From Rhizobium glycinendophyticum (GTDB lineage Bacteria > Pseudomonadota > Alphaproteobacteria > Rhizobiales > Rhizobiaceae): 64,000 bases of DNA. The stretch is from the NCBI RefSeq assembly GCF_006443685.1, contig NZ_VFYP01000001.1, positions 1,736,001 to 1,800,000 of the forward strand. The letters run 5' to 3'. The notes under the pieces were generated by a model. That model was not told where the DNA came from. It saw only the letters and a list, made by a program, of their open reading frames with translations, and made no database searches. This document shows positions 17,993 through 27,241 of the stretch, piece after piece; the first letter of the stretch is position 1; each line of letters opens with the position of its first letter. A program made the position numbers and the translations under genes.

Positions 17993-18931
17993 ATGGATGC
18001 CAACCCCACTCTTGACCAGTTGCAGGTCTTCCTGGCCGTCGCCGATGCCGGCAGCTTTTCGGCCGCCGCACGCCTGCTCAATCGCGCCCAGTCGGTGGTC
18101 AGCTACACGATCGGCAACCTCGAAAGCCAGCTCGGTGTCACACTGTTCGACCGAACCGGGACGCGCCAGCCGCGGCTGACCGAGGAGGGCCGGGCAATGC
18201 TCACCGATGCGCGCCGCATTGTCGGCGATCTTCAGGTGATGCGCGCCAAGGTGCGCAGCATGCATCAGGGGCTGGAGGCAGAACTGTCGATTGCCGTCAG
18301 CGTGCTGGTTCCGACGGGTGCCTTGCTGGCGGTGCTCCGGGACTTCCAGCGGCAATTTCCATCCGTGTCGCTGCGTCTTGAGATCGGCGAACTCGGCCGT
18401 CTGGTGGAACTTGTGCTGAGTGGCCGCGCAACGATTGCTGTCGGTGGTGCGCTCGCCCGCCAGGATGACACGCTGATTGTCGATCGCATCGGCCACAATT
18501 TCCTTTTGCCGGCAGCGGCGGCAGACCACCCTCTGGCGCTGCGCAAGGGGCCGATCTCGCTGCAGGACGTGCGTGAAGAGACGCAGATCGTCGTCAGCGA
18601 TGCGTCCGACCTCACCTCCGGTCGCGACTTTAACGTGCTCTCCTTCAAGACCTGGCGGGTGAGCGACATGGCGACGAAGCATCAACTGATTCGCGGCGGC
18701 CTCGGCTGGGGCGGACTGCCGGCCTCGATCCTGCGGGAAGATCTGGCCTCGGGCCGGATCGTCCGTCTTGATCTTCCGGCCTACGAGCAGGGATCCTACA
18801 ATCTTTATGCCATCCGCCGGACGGACAATCCGCCCGGGCCTGCCGGCATGTGGCTGATCAGGGCGTTCGAGGAGAAGCTGTCCAACTGCCCGGCGGATTT
18901 TGCCGCGCTCCCTCTTGCGGAAGCGGTTTAA
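17993..18931 (+). CDS. LysR family transcriptional regulator
   Basis: Protein of 312 residues. The N-terminal winged helix-turn-helix is clear (LDQLQVFLAVADAGSFSAAA, RLLNRAQSVVSYTIGNLESQ, LGVTLFDRTGTRQPRLTEEG), followed by a periplasmic-binding-like effector domain from about residue 90. It is divergently transcribed from azoR and likely controls it and itself. The inducer cannot be deduced, though quinones or electrophiles are common for this arrangement. Confidence 0.92.
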   Translation: MDANPTLDQLQVFLAVADAGSFSAAARLLNRAQSVVSYTIGNLESQLGVTLFDRTGTRQPRLTEEGRAMLTDARRIVGDLQVMRAKVRSMHQGLEAELSIAVSVLVPTGALLAVLRDFQRQFPSVSLRLEIGELGRLVELVLSGRATIAVGGALARQDDTLIVDRIGHNFLLPAAAADHPLALRKGPISLQDVREETQIVVSDASDLTSGRDFNVLSFKTWRVSDMATKHQLIRGGLGWGGLPASILREDLASGRIVRLDLPAYEQGSYNLYAIRRTDNPPGPAGMWLIRAFEEKLSNCPADFAALPLAEAV

Positions 18932-18994
18932 GGAATCGGTTCAAGATCTTGAATCGACTCCCCTTGATCAGATCCTTCCTCGAAGCAATCCGGC

Positions 18995-20983
18995 TCAGAG
19001 TGTCAGCCGAAACTTGGCAAAACCGTCCGCACCGTCGCCGGCGTCCTCGATCTTGCCGCCCTTGAAATTGGCCAGCAGGGCGCGTGCGCGCGGCCCCGTC
19101 TCGAAGACGACGGTGGTGCCGGGGATGGGCGCGAGCGACCAGTTGCCGTCGGCCGACGGATTGATCGTGCCCTGATCAACAATATAGCGCACGATGATGT
19201 CGCGGTTGGTGTCGGGGCCGACGAAGACGACCTTGCTGGCATCGATCTCGGGGAACTTGCCGCCGCCGCCTGCGCGATAGTTGTTGGTGGCGACAATGAA
19301 GGTCTGGCCGGGATCGATCGCCTTGCCGGCGAACTGCAGGTTGACGATGCGGCTTGAGTTCGGGTTGATCGCCTTGCCGTCCTTGTCGAAGCGCGGCGGC
19401 TTAGTGAGATCGATCTGGTAGGTGATGCCGTCGATCACGTCGAAATTGTAGGACGGGAAGTCGGTGTTGATCAGGGGCGCGTCCTTCGCGCCGGCTTCGA
19501 TCGTGTTGAAGATGCCGGCCGACATTTCCAGCCAGTTCTTCACCTGCTCGCCGGTGATCGCCACGGCCTGGATCGTGTTCGGATAGAGATAGAGATCCGC
19601 AACGTTCTTGATCGCGATATCACCGGCCGGTACGTCGGTGAAATAGTCGGCCCCGCCGCGACCACCGGCCTTGAAGGGGGCCGCCGCCGAGAGCACGGGC
19701 AGGTCCTTGTACTTCCCATCCTTCAGCATGTCCCGGATGTACCAGGTCTGGGCAAGGGAGACGATCTGCACGGACGGATCGTCGGCGACCAGGGCGAAGT
19801 AGGAATAGAGTGGCGCCGAGGTTTTGCCGACCGGCGTGCGCACGTAGTCGAGCGTCGCCTGGTGTTCGGCCGCGACCGCGGCGACGACCTCTGGCTTGTC
19901 GGTCGTGTCGGCGACCACCTTGCGCTTGTCGTTGCGGTGATAGATCGGCCGCGCCTCGCAGGTGAAGTCGACGATCTTCCAGCGCGACCCGTCCTTTTCG
20001 AGCAGAAGGTCGATCAGGCCCATATGTGAGCCCCAGAAGCCGGCCATGACGGCGGGCTTGCCGAGCAGCGTCCCCTTGACGGCATCGGCGCCCGGAACGT
20101 CCTCGAAATCCTTTGGCCCCGGAAAGACGAGATGCTGGTGGCCGGTGAAGATCGCATCAATCCCCTCGACGCCTGCGAGATAGAGCGAAGCATTCTCCAT
20201 GCGCTCGCTCTCGCCGTGGCCGTCGATGCCGGAATGCGAGAGCGCAATGACGATATCCGCGCCTTCCTCCTTCATCTGTGGCACCCATGCGCGCGCCGCC
20301 TGGAGGATGTCGCGCGTCTGTGCCTTGCCTTCGAGGTTCTTTGCGTCCCAGAGCATGATCTGCGGTGGCACAAAGCCAATGAAGCCGACCTTGATCGGAC
20401 TCGTCGCCCCGGAGCCGTCGCGGATCTGCTTTTCGATGATATGATAGGGCTTGAAGTATAGCTGGTCCTGCTTGGGCTCGGAGGCGAGCCCGCCCTTGGT
20501 CAGATTGGCGCAGACGAAGGGAAATTGCGCCCCGGAGAGCGTGTTGAACATGAACTCGAGGCCGTAATTGAATTCATGATTGCCGAGCGTGCCGCAGTCG
20601 TAACCGAGCGTGTTCATCGCTTTGATGACGGGATGCACGTCACCCGGCTTCATGCCCTTCTGATAGGCCATGTAGTCGCCCATCGGATTGCCCTGCAGGA
20701 AGTCGCCGTTGTCGATCAGCATCGAATTGCCGGCCTCGGCACGGATCCCGTCGATCAGGCTCGCGGTGCGGGCAAGCCCCATCGTGTCGTTCGGCTTGTC
20801 GGCATAATAGTCATAGGGCATCACGTTGACGTGGATGTCGGTCGTTTCCATCAGCCTGAGATGTGCCTGATTCCCATTTGCCCGCGCAGCAAAGGGATGG
20901 AGCGCGATCAGCGTTGCGGAGGCCGTGATGCCTCCAAGGAACGAGCGGCGGGTGAGGGGGTAAAGGTCGACCAATGACGCCAT
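18995..20983 (-). CDS. cpdB: 2',3'-cyclic-nucleotide 2'-phosphodiesterase/3'-nucleotidase, Tat-exported
   Basis: Periplasmic bifunctional enzyme of 662 residues that scavenges nucleotides. The N-terminus has a twin-arginine signal ([20 protein letters not shown]), so it is folded before export, in agreement with the tatABC genes later in this window. The metallophosphatase motifs are [30 protein letters not shown] and [14 protein letters not shown], and the C-terminal half carries the 5'-nucleotidase substrate domain ([16 protein letters not shown]). I start at 20983 with AGGAG upstream; the frame opens at 21052. Confidence 0.92.
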   Translation of the reverse strand: MASLVDLYPLTRRSFLGGITASATLIALHPFAARANGNQAHLRLMETTDIHVNVMPYDYYADKPNDTMGLARTASLIDGIRAEAGNSMLIDNGDFLQGNPMGDYMAYQKGMKPGDVHPVIKAMNTLGYDCGTLGNHEFNYGLEFMFNTLSGAQFPFVCANLTKGGLASEPKQDQLYFKPYHIIEKQIRDGSGATSPIKVGFIGFVPPQIMLWDAKNLEGKAQTRDILQAARAWVPQMKEEGADIVIALSHSGIDGHGESERMENASLYLAGVEGIDAIFTGHQHLVFPGPKDFEDVPGADAVKGTLLGKPAVMAGFWGSHMGLIDLLLEKDGSRWKIVDFTCEARPIYHRNDKRKVVADTTDKPEVVAAVAAEHQATLDYVRTPVGKTSAPLYSYFALVADDPSVQIVSLAQTWYIRDMLKDGKYKDLPVLSAAAPFKAGGRGGADYFTDVPAGDIAIKNVADLYLYPNTIQAVAITGEQVKNWLEMSAGIFNTIEAGAKDAPLINTDFPSYNFDVIDGITYQIDLTKPPRFDKDGKAINPNSSRIVNLQFAGKAIDPGQTFIVATNNYRAGGGGKFPEIDASKVVFVGPDTNRDIIVRYIVDQGTINPSADGNWSLAPIPGTTVVFETGPRARALLANFKGGKIEDAGDGADGFAKFRLTL

Positions 20984-21091
20984 GACATGTCTCCTGACGA
21001 TGGGCAGGTGCTGAAAGCGACCAATGTTAGGTCGCTTTCTCGACAGTTGCACCTGTAAAATGACAGGGGTGAGACGTGGGCGTGAAGACGG

Positions 21092-21430
21092 TCACGATGG
21101 ACGAAAGTTTTTAGGATCGCGGTGGAAGTTGCGGAAATAGGCTGTGATCTGCGCCACCACATTGCTGGTCTGTTCAAATTCCAGTCCCATTTTTCCCGCC
21201 CGGTACCAGCGCACGCTGCATTCGACATGACCGAGTTCTGCGCAGGTCAGCGTTACCGTGCTCCCGCGCTTGGCCTCGATCCAGCCATGCAGTTGCACCG
21301 CCATTCCTGTCCGGGAAATGTCGATGATGCGACAATCGAGTTTCTGGGTAAGGAATTGCAGGGAGGCCCGGATGTGGCAGCGGATGCGCTGGGCCCGACG
21401 GCCGTCGGTGGTCTGTTGAATGGCAAGCAT
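21092..21430 (-). CDS. PilZ domain protein (tandem copy 1)
   Basis: Single-domain protein of 112 residues. RRAQRIRCHI near residue 11 supplies the RxxxR part and DISRTGMAVQL the (D/N)xSxxG part of the c-di-GMP signature. The tail AYFRNFHRDPKN closely matches the AYFRNFH tail of the next PilZ gene, so the two look like an old tandem duplication. Same strand as that gene, with 176 bp between them. Confidence 0.8.
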   Translation of the reverse strand: MLAIQQTTDGRRAQRIRCHIRASLQFLTQKLDCRIIDISRTGMAVQLHGWIEAKRGSTVTLTCAELGHVECSVRWYRAGKMGLEFEQTSNVVAQITAYFRNFHRDPKNFRPS

Positions 21431-21606
21431 GAAAACTGCGCTCCATCGAAAACAATGAAAGAAACGCAGAAAACCTCGGCCGAGCGCCTTAACGGCGCCT
21501 GACCGAGTTGATTAAGATGCCGTCGATTACCCTGGCATATTTCAGGTATTGGGAGGTCACATCCCCCAGTTTACGGTAAAATCCATGGAGTTCGACGGGT
21601 GACGCT

Positions 21607-21942
21607 TCAGCGGCTGAGAACCGGTCGAACTTCCTGATGGAAGTTGCGGAAATAGGCTGCGACCTTGGCGATCGAATTGCTGTTCGGCTTGAACATGATG
21701 CCGAGACGGCCGCCGTAATTCCAGCGCACCACGCCCTCGAGAAGTCCGATATCGTCATTCTGGATCACCACCGAACTGCCGGCTGCGGCGTGTAGCTTGC
21801 TGGCCAGTTCGAGTGCAAGGCCGGTGCGCGAGATGTTGATGACGCGGCCATCGGCTTCCTGCTGCAGATGACGGACCTTGCTGTCCATGCGTACGCGACT
21901 GCGCGGAGCCTTACGGCCATCCATTCCGAGATTATTGCTCAT
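21607..21942 (-). CDS. PilZ domain protein (tandem copy 2)
   Basis: Single-domain protein of 111 residues. RKAPRSRVRM provides RxxxR and NISRTGLALEL the NxSxxG motif, so c-di-GMP binding is likely. The C-terminus IAKVAAYFRNFHQEVRPV parallels copy 1. No flagellar or exopolysaccharide operon adjoins it. The 172-bp region between it and aldR is AT-rich. Confidence 0.8.
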   Translation of the reverse strand: MSNNLGMDGRKAPRSRVRMDSKVRHLQQEADGRVINISRTGLALELASKLHAAAGSSVVIQNDDIGLLEGVVRWNYGGRLGIMFKPNSNSIAKVAAYFRNFHQEVRPVLSR

Positions 21943-22114
21943 GGGGTCGTCCTAATGAAAACAATGACGGGAACTTACAACCCATGCGTTAGAACCGCTT
22001 AAAACAAATCATTAGAATTTTTAGGATTGCTACTAAACCGGACTTCCGGCGCCGTTGCACCGCGACTGCGTCGAGTCTGTCCGCGCCAAGCAAGCTTTTC
22101 GAACGAGTGATAGA

Positions 22115-22576
22115 TCAGAGCCCCACATTGGGCCTCTCGATGATTTCCCGCAGGGCAAAACTCGAATTGATCTTCACGACATGCGGGAGCGCTGACAGCC
22201 AGTCGCGGTGGATGCGCTCGTAGTCTTCAAGATCCTTGGCCGCGATGCGAAGGATGTAGTCATATTCGCCGGACATCAGGTAACAGACCAGCACATTGGG
22301 ACAGCGTTTGACCGCCGCTTCGAACTCGGTCAGCGTCTTCGCAAACTGGCCGGACAGCGAGATGTGGACGATCACCATCATCTTGTAGTCGATCGCCTTG
22401 TGCGACAGCCGCGCGTGATAGCCGCTGATCACGCCGGCTTTTTCCAGCATGTCGTGGCGGCGCGAACAGGCGGAGGCCGACAGGCCGACCTTCTCCGCAA
22501 GCTCCGCATTGGTCATGCGGCCGTTCTCCTGCAGGGCCTTGAGAATGGCACGATCGATGGCATCCAGTTCCGCCAT
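22115..22576 (-). CDS. aldR: Lrp/AsnC family regulator of alanine dehydrogenase
   Basis: DNA-binding protein of 153 residues. MAELDAIDRAILKALQENGR begins the helix-turn-helix, which includes MTNAELAEKVGLSASACSRR, and the C-terminal half is the RAM/AsnC ligand domain (VLVCYLMSGEYDYILRIAAK). I start at 22576; the frame opens at 22612. It is divergent from ald, the layout known for AldR-type activators, which respond to alanine. Expected to bind the 159-bp region in between. Confidence 0.9.
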   Translation of the reverse strand: MAELDAIDRAILKALQENGRMTNAELAEKVGLSASACSRRHDMLEKAGVISGYHARLSHKAIDYKMMVIVHISLSGQFAKTLTEFEAAVKRCPNVLVCYLMSGEYDYILRIAAKDLEDYERIHRDWLSALPHVVKINSSFALREIIERPNVGL

Positions 22577-22735
22577 TCGCAGAAATCTCCGTTTTACGTT
22601 GCTCCAGCGCAAGAAGCTCCGAATTGTCTCACGCGGCAGCCTTCACTTTGCAAGGACATTTTGCGCCGGGAGTGTTTGAATTTCCGTATCTGAAACGAAG
22701 CGGCTCAGGCCGCACATAAAAGAGAGGAACGCTTC

Positions 22736-23854
22736 ATGCGTGTCGGTTGCCCGAAGGAAATCAAAAACCATGAGTATCGTGTCGGTCTGACCCCCGGTGC
22801 GGTCCGCGAATATGTGGCGCATGGCCATGATGTCCTGATCGAAACGGGCGCAGGCGCCGGCATCGGCGCCGACGACCACGCCTATATCGCCGCTGGCGCG
22901 AAGATCGCCGCCTCGGCCAAGGATGTGTTCGACAAGTCCGACATGATCGTCAAGGTCAAGGAGCCGCAGCCGTCCGAATGGGTGCAGCTGCGCGAAGGCC
23001 AGATCCTCTATACCTATCTCCACCTCGCGCCGGATCCGGAGCAGACCAAGGGGCTGATCGACTCGGGCGTGACAGCTGTTGCCTATGAGACGGTGACCGA
23101 CGAGCGCGGCGGCCTGCCGCTTCTGGCGCCGATGTCGGAAGTCGCTGGACGTCTCGCGATCCAGGCGGGTTCAACGGCACTGCAGAAGGCCCATGGCGGC
23201 CGCGGCATCCTGCTCGGCGGTGTGCCGGGTGTTCTTCCCGCAAAGGTCACCGTCATCGGCGGTGGCGTGGTCGGCCTCCATGCGGCCAAGATGGCCATCG
23301 GCCTCGGTGCAGATGTCACCATCCTTGACCGATCTCTTCCCCGCCTGCGCCAGCTCGACGACATCTTTGGCGGCCGCGTGCACACCCTCTATTCGACCAT
23401 CGACGCGCTGGAGCAGGAATGCTTCTCTGCCGATCTCGTGATCGGCGCTGTGCTGATTCCGGGCGCTGCGGCGCCGAAGCTCGTCACCCGCGAAATGCTG
23501 TCCGGGATGAAGAAGGGTGCCGTCATCGTCGATGTCGCCATTGACCAGGGTGGCTGCTTCGAGACCTCGCATGCCACCACCCATTCCGATCCGACCTATG
23601 TGGTTGACGGCATCGTGCATTACTGCGTTGCGAACATGCCAGGTGCGGTTCCGATCACCTCGGCCCATGCACTTAACAATGCGACGCTGGTGCATGGCCT
23701 GGCACTGGCCGATCGCGGCCTGCGCGCCATCGCCGAGGATCGCCACCTGCGCAACGGGCTGAACGTCCACAAGGGCCGCATCACCAACAAGCCTGTGGCG
23801 GATGCCCTGGGTTATCCGGCCCATGCGCCGGAAGCCGTTTTGAACGTAGCGTAA
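22736..23854 (+). CDS. ald: alanine dehydrogenase
   Basis: NAD-dependent enzyme of 372 residues that interconverts L-alanine and pyruvate plus ammonium. The start [20 protein letters not shown] holds the conserved substrate-binding arginine and lysine, [20 protein letters not shown] is the NAD Rossmann loop, and the proton-relay histidine lies in the [10 protein letters not shown] to YTYLHLAPD region. AGAGAGGA lies before the ATG. In rhizobia this enzyme is tied to alanine catabolism and symbiotic ammonium/alanine release. Adjacent aldR is its probable activator; a strong terminator follows at 23920-23951. Confidence 0.95.
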   Translation: MRVGCPKEIKNHEYRVGLTPGAVREYVAHGHDVLIETGAGAGIGADDHAYIAAGAKIAASAKDVFDKSDMIVKVKEPQPSEWVQLREGQILYTYLHLAPDPEQTKGLIDSGVTAVAYETVTDERGGLPLLAPMSEVAGRLAIQAGSTALQKAHGGRGILLGGVPGVLPAKVTVIGGGVVGLHAAKMAIGLGADVTILDRSLPRLRQLDDIFGGRVHTLYSTIDALEQECFSADLVIGAVLIPGAAAPKLVTREMLSGMKKGAVIVDVAIDQGGCFETSHATTHSDPTYVVDGIVHYCVANMPGAVPITSAHALNNATLVHGLALADRGLRAIAEDRHLRNGLNVHKGRITNKPVADALGYPAHAPEAVLNVA

Positions 23855-23872
23855 GGTCGCACTCGCCGGTCA

Positions 23873-23889
23873 CCTTACGTTGCGTAAGG
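23873..23889. repeat. short hairpin after ald
   Basis: CCTTACG (23873-23879) and CGTAAGG (23883-23889) with a 3-base loop, 18 bp past the ald stop. It lacks a T tract and lies just ahead of the main terminator. Confidence 0.4.
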
Positions 23890-23919
23890 CCGGCATATGT
23901 ATCGTGTTCACGGCCAATA

Positions 23920-23951
23920 TGGGCCGGCCATCCCATCGGCCGGCCCATTTT
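23920..23951 (+). terminator. rho-independent terminator after ald
   Basis: Arms TGGGCCGGCC (23920-23929) and GGCCGGCCCA (23938-23947) with an 8-base loop, then TTTT. It lies about 65 bp beyond the ald stop. Confidence 0.85.
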
Positions 23952-24103
23952 CGTCTCGGTAAAGGTCGTTCGAAGCGACCGTCACACAACCGGCTACGGG
24001 CTTGGATGCCGCAGGCTCCGACAATCCACAAAAATGGTGGTTCTTTATAAACGGTCACTCCGTTAGGCTCGCCCGGCTATTACCGGGGTTTAGGGGCTCG
24101 ATC

Positions 24104-25015
24104 ATGACATCATACAGGGCCGCTCTTGCGGCCGCTCTCGTTTCACTCACCACCGCATTCGCCATGGTGCCAATGCCCACGCGTGCTGCCGATCTGACGC
24201 CCGAGCAGATCGAAGAGGGGCAGAAGTTCATCATCAACAATGCGCTTTTCATCCTTTTCCACGAATCCGGCCACATGCTGGTGTCTGAACTCGGCCTTCC
24301 AGTTCTGGGCCGCGAGGAAGATGCCGTCGACGGTCTGTCTTCTGTCATGCTGCTCGAAAGCGAGGACGAGGATCTGAAGGCGGCAATCCAGGACGCCGCC
24401 GATGGCTGGTTCCTCATCGATGAGGCAAAGGGCGAGGGGCCGCAGGAGAGCGACTTCATCGATACCCATGGCCTCGACCGCCAGCGCGCCTATTCCATGG
24501 TCTGCATGATGGCGGGCGCCGATCCCGAATACTTCAAGACCTTCATCGATTCGCTCGATTTCCCGGCCGAACGCCGCGAAGAATGTGCGGGCGAATATGC
24601 CAAGACCCGCGACAGCTGGTTCGGGCTGCTGGAACAGCATCAGGATGACAAGAAGAAGACCAAGTTCACCGTGACCTATGAGCCGGCCAACAATGCCGAC
24701 CTTCAGCCCTTTGCCGATCTCCTGAAGGAAAATCAGGTGCTGGAAGCGATCGAGGCGACTTATGGCGAAGGCTATGACATCCCTGATGGCATCAAGGTGA
24801 CGGGCAAGACTTGCGGTACGGAGAACGCGTTCTGGCAGGAGGGCACCCGCGAGATCACCTATTGCTACGAGATGGCGGCCTATCATGCCGCCCTGATGGT
24901 CAACTACTTCTCCAACCAGGACGCCCCGGACGACAGCGCGACGGAGCAGGCAGAAGCACCGACGCCGGAAGCCGAGGCGGGCGCCAATACGGTGAAGCTG
25001 AAGCTGAAGAATTGA
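24104..25015 (+). CDS. DUF4344 putative secreted zinc metallopeptidase
   Basis: Exported protein of 303 residues. The N-terminus (MTSYRAALAAALVSLTTAFA, then TRAADL) is a Sec signal peptide. ILFHESGHMLVSELGLPVLG carries an HExxH zinc motif (HESGH), and EEDAVDGLSSVMLLE directly after it could give the third ligand region. Later cysteines (VCMMAG, EECAGEY, KTCGTE, TYCYEM) may form disulfides. This fits the DUF4344 family of putative metallopeptidases; substrate is unknown. I start at 24104 because the preceding frame from 24002 is not signal-like. The Glu-Ala-rich tail ends VKLKLKN. It ends 18 bp from the convergent sseA-GNAT gene. Confidence 0.78.
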   Translation: MTSYRAALAAALVSLTTAFAMVPMPTRAADLTPEQIEEGQKFIINNALFILFHESGHMLVSELGLPVLGREEDAVDGLSSVMLLESEDEDLKAAIQDAADGWFLIDEAKGEGPQESDFIDTHGLDRQRAYSMVCMMAGADPEYFKTFIDSLDFPAERREECAGEYAKTRDSWFGLLEQHQDDKKKTKFTVTYEPANNADLQPFADLLKENQVLEAIEATYGEGYDIPDGIKVTGKTCGTENAFWQEGTREITYCYEMAAYHAALMVNYFSNQDAPDDSATEQAEAPTPEAEAGANTVKLKLKN

Positions 25016-25033
25016 GCGAGAAGGCGGGGCGGC

Positions 25034-26461
25034 TCAGCCGTCCCGCTTCATCAGCGCCATCAGTTCCTGTTCGGTCATCGGATCGATGAGTGCGCTCGTG
25101 GTCGCGACCGGCGAGAAGCCGAACTGCTGGTAGAGCTGCAGCGCTCGGGGATGGTCGAGCGAGTTCGTCGTCACCGTGACCACTTTCGGATTGCTGGTCC
25201 AGGCAGAATAGAGCGCCTGCAGCAGAAACCACTTGCCGATGCCGAGCCCCAACCCGTGTTCGAACAGGCCGAAATAGGATATTTCGACTACATCGTCGCT
25301 TTCCTGAGACAGTTCGTAGAAGCCGCACGGGGCGCCATCGACGTAAAGCACAGAGATCGATACTTTGGGATTGTGAATGATCGCCTTCAATTGCTCGTCG
25401 GTCATCCGCAGCCGCTCATACCAGTGCCAGCGCGCACCGACCTGACGGTGCAGGAAGCGGTAGAAGGCGAGCGGGATCTCATGAGTCCGCATGATCGCCG
25501 TCTGGATGTTGACCGGCACCGGCAGGCTCGATTTGGGCGGTGAGGTCATTTCGAGCCGCGTCACATGGGCGGTAAGCGGCGTGCTGGCCTTGGTCGCGGC
25601 GATTGGCTCGGCAGCGCCGGTCACGATCGGCGTATCGCTCTTCGAGCCCCATTCCGACCAGGAGCCGTCATAAAGCGAATTGTCGCTGTGGCCGAGGCTT
25701 TCCAGGGCGAGCGTCACCACGGCAGCGGTGACACCCGAACCACAGCTGGTGACGACGGGATTGTTGAGGTCGATGCCGGCATTGGTGAAGATCGACCGCA
25801 AGGTGGCGAGATCCTTGAGACGACCGTTTTCCGAGAGCGACGCGGCGGGCACGCTGCGTGCACCCGGCATATGCCCGGAGCGCATACCGGCGCGCGGCTC
25901 CGGTTCCTCGCCGGTGAAACGGCCGGCGGGACGGGCATCGGCAATCTGCTTGGAGCCGCTGTCGGCGATCTCCGACATCTGGTCGAACGAGGTGATCTTC
26001 GCCCGGTCGAACCGCGCCTCGAAGGTGACGGGGGCCGGTTCCGGCAGGTCTGTTTCCAGAGGCCGGCCCTCCGCCTTCCAGCCGTCCAGCCCGCCGTCCA
26101 GCACATAGACGCGGCGCGCGCCCATGACGCGGAACATCCACCAGACACGCGGCGCGGAAAAGAAGCCCGGGCCGTCGTAAACGACGATCGTATCCTCGGC
26201 GGAAATGCCGAGCTGCCCGACCGCCTGGGCAAAGAAGGAGGGCGAGGGCAGCGAATGGGGGAGCCCGGTCGTGGTGTCGGCAATCACATCCTGGTCGAAG
26301 TAGACGGCACCCGGAATATGGCCGGAGGCATATTCCACTGCGCCGTTGCGGCCCTGGGCCGGCAGATACCAGGAGGCATCGACGATCTTGAATTCGGGAG
26401 CGCCCAGTTGTTTCTCGACCCAATCCGCCGAAACGACGAAGCGGCTTCTCTCTCCGGACAT
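25034..26461 (-). CDS. sseA: 3-mercaptopyruvate sulfurtransferase fused to a GNAT acetyltransferase
   Basis: Fusion of 475 residues. Residues about 1-285 are a two-rhodanese sulfurtransferase: an inactive N-domain (VVYDGPGFFSAPRVWWMFRV), then a C-domain with the loop CGSGVTA and catalytic Cys at about 240, the form seen in mercaptopyruvate rather than thiosulfate enzymes. After a linker (about 285-310), residues about 320-475 match a GNAT fold, with acetyl-CoA loop GLFEHGLGLGIGKWFLLQAL and the closing YQQFGFSP. Single-domain relatives are about 284 residues, so the C-terminal part is an extra enzyme. No frameshift is needed to read through. I start at 26461 (MSGERSRFVV). It is the third gene of a cysK-alaX-sseA operon, 22 bp after alaX. 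Confidence 0.88.
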   Translation of the reverse strand: MSGERSRFVVSADWVEKQLGAPEFKIVDASWYLPAQGRNGAVEYASGHIPGAVYFDQDVIADTTTGLPHSLPSPSFFAQAVGQLGISAEDTIVVYDGPGFFSAPRVWWMFRVMGARRVYVLDGGLDGWKAEGRPLETDLPEPAPVTFEARFDRAKITSFDQMSEIADSGSKQIADARPAGRFTGEEPEPRAGMRSGHMPGARSVPAASLSENGRLKDLATLRSIFTNAGIDLNNPVVTSCGSGVTAAVVTLALESLGHSDNSLYDGSWSEWGSKSDTPIVTGAAEPIAATKASTPLTAHVTRLEMTSPPKSSLPVPVNIQTAIMRTHEIPLAFYRFLHRQVGARWHWYERLRMTDEQLKAIIHNPKVSISVLYVDGAPCGFYELSQESDDVVEISYFGLFEHGLGLGIGKWFLLQALYSAWTSNPKVVTVTTNSLDHPRALQLYQQFGFSPVATTSALIDPMTEQELMALMKRDG

Positions 26462-26483
26462 GCTGTTCTCCCGTGCCTTACTG

Positions 26484-27221
26484 TCAGGGGTAAGGGTCCG
26501 GGGCTCCAAAGCGTATACGGAACCGGCGGTTCTCCTTGCCCTTCTTTTCGATCTTGGCGATATGAATCGCGCCGACCTCCTGGGTTTCGGAAACATGTGT
26601 GCCGCCACAGGGCTGGCTGTCAACGGCGGAGTTCGCGCCAATACAGACAAGGCTAACGCGTCCGAGCCCGACGGGCGGGCGGACATTCTTCGACTTGACG
26701 ATCCCGGGGGTCGCCGCGAGCTCTTCGTCGGTGATCCACTGGAGATAAATCGGGTGGTTTTCACGGATAAGCTTCATCAGATCCGCCGTCACCTGATCCT
26801 TGTCGACCGTCTCGGACATGTCGAAATCCACGCGGCTTTCGTCTTCGCCGACAGCGGCTCCGGTGATCGGATAGGGGCAGACGACGGAGAGTAGGTGGCA
26901 GGCGGTGTGCATGCGCATGAGCTTGTAGCGGCGCGGCCAGTCGACATGCAGCACGAGCTTTTCGCCGACCAAGGGCAGGGGCTCGCCCTCGGCCGGCCGG
27001 TGCAGGATCACGTCCTTGGTGGCGCCGTGGCGGGTCTCGGCCAGCTGGATGCGGCTTCCGTCTTCGCGCTCGAAGAAGCCGGTATCGCCCGGCTGGCCAC
27101 CGGAGGCGGCATAGAAGCAGGTCTGGTCGAGCTCGACCGTGCCGTCCTCATGCACGGCCGTCACCGCCGCCTCCGCCGTCGAGAGATAGAAATCGTTGCG
27201 GTAGAGGGCGATGGTGGTCAT
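26484..27221 (-). CDS. AlaX-type alanyl-tRNA editing protein
   Basis: Stand-alone editing protein of 245 residues that hydrolyses Ser- or Gly-mischarged tRNA-Ala. The zinc-binding motifs of the AlaRS editing domain are both present: HTACH (about residues 104-108) and CGGTH (about 207-211). CFYAASGGQPGDTGF near residue 35 is the N-terminal motif of the longer AlaX-M/L type. It sits between cysK and sseA on the same strand with 20-22 bp gaps, so it is probably translated with cysteine-metabolism enzymes; the logic of that is unclear. Confidence 0.92.
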   Translation of the reverse strand: MTTIALYRNDFYLSTAEAAVTAVHEDGTVELDQTCFYAASGGQPGDTGFFEREDGSRIQLAETRHGATKDVILHRPAEGEPLPLVGEKLVLHVDWPRRYKLMRMHTACHLLSVVCPYPITGAAVGEDESRVDFDMSETVDKDQVTADLMKLIRENHPIYLQWITDEELAATPGIVKSKNVRPPVGLGRVSLVCIGANSAVDSQPCGGTHVSETQEVGAIHIAKIEKKGKENRRFRIRFGAPDPYP

Positions 27222-27241
27222 GGCATTGCTTTCGGCGGATA

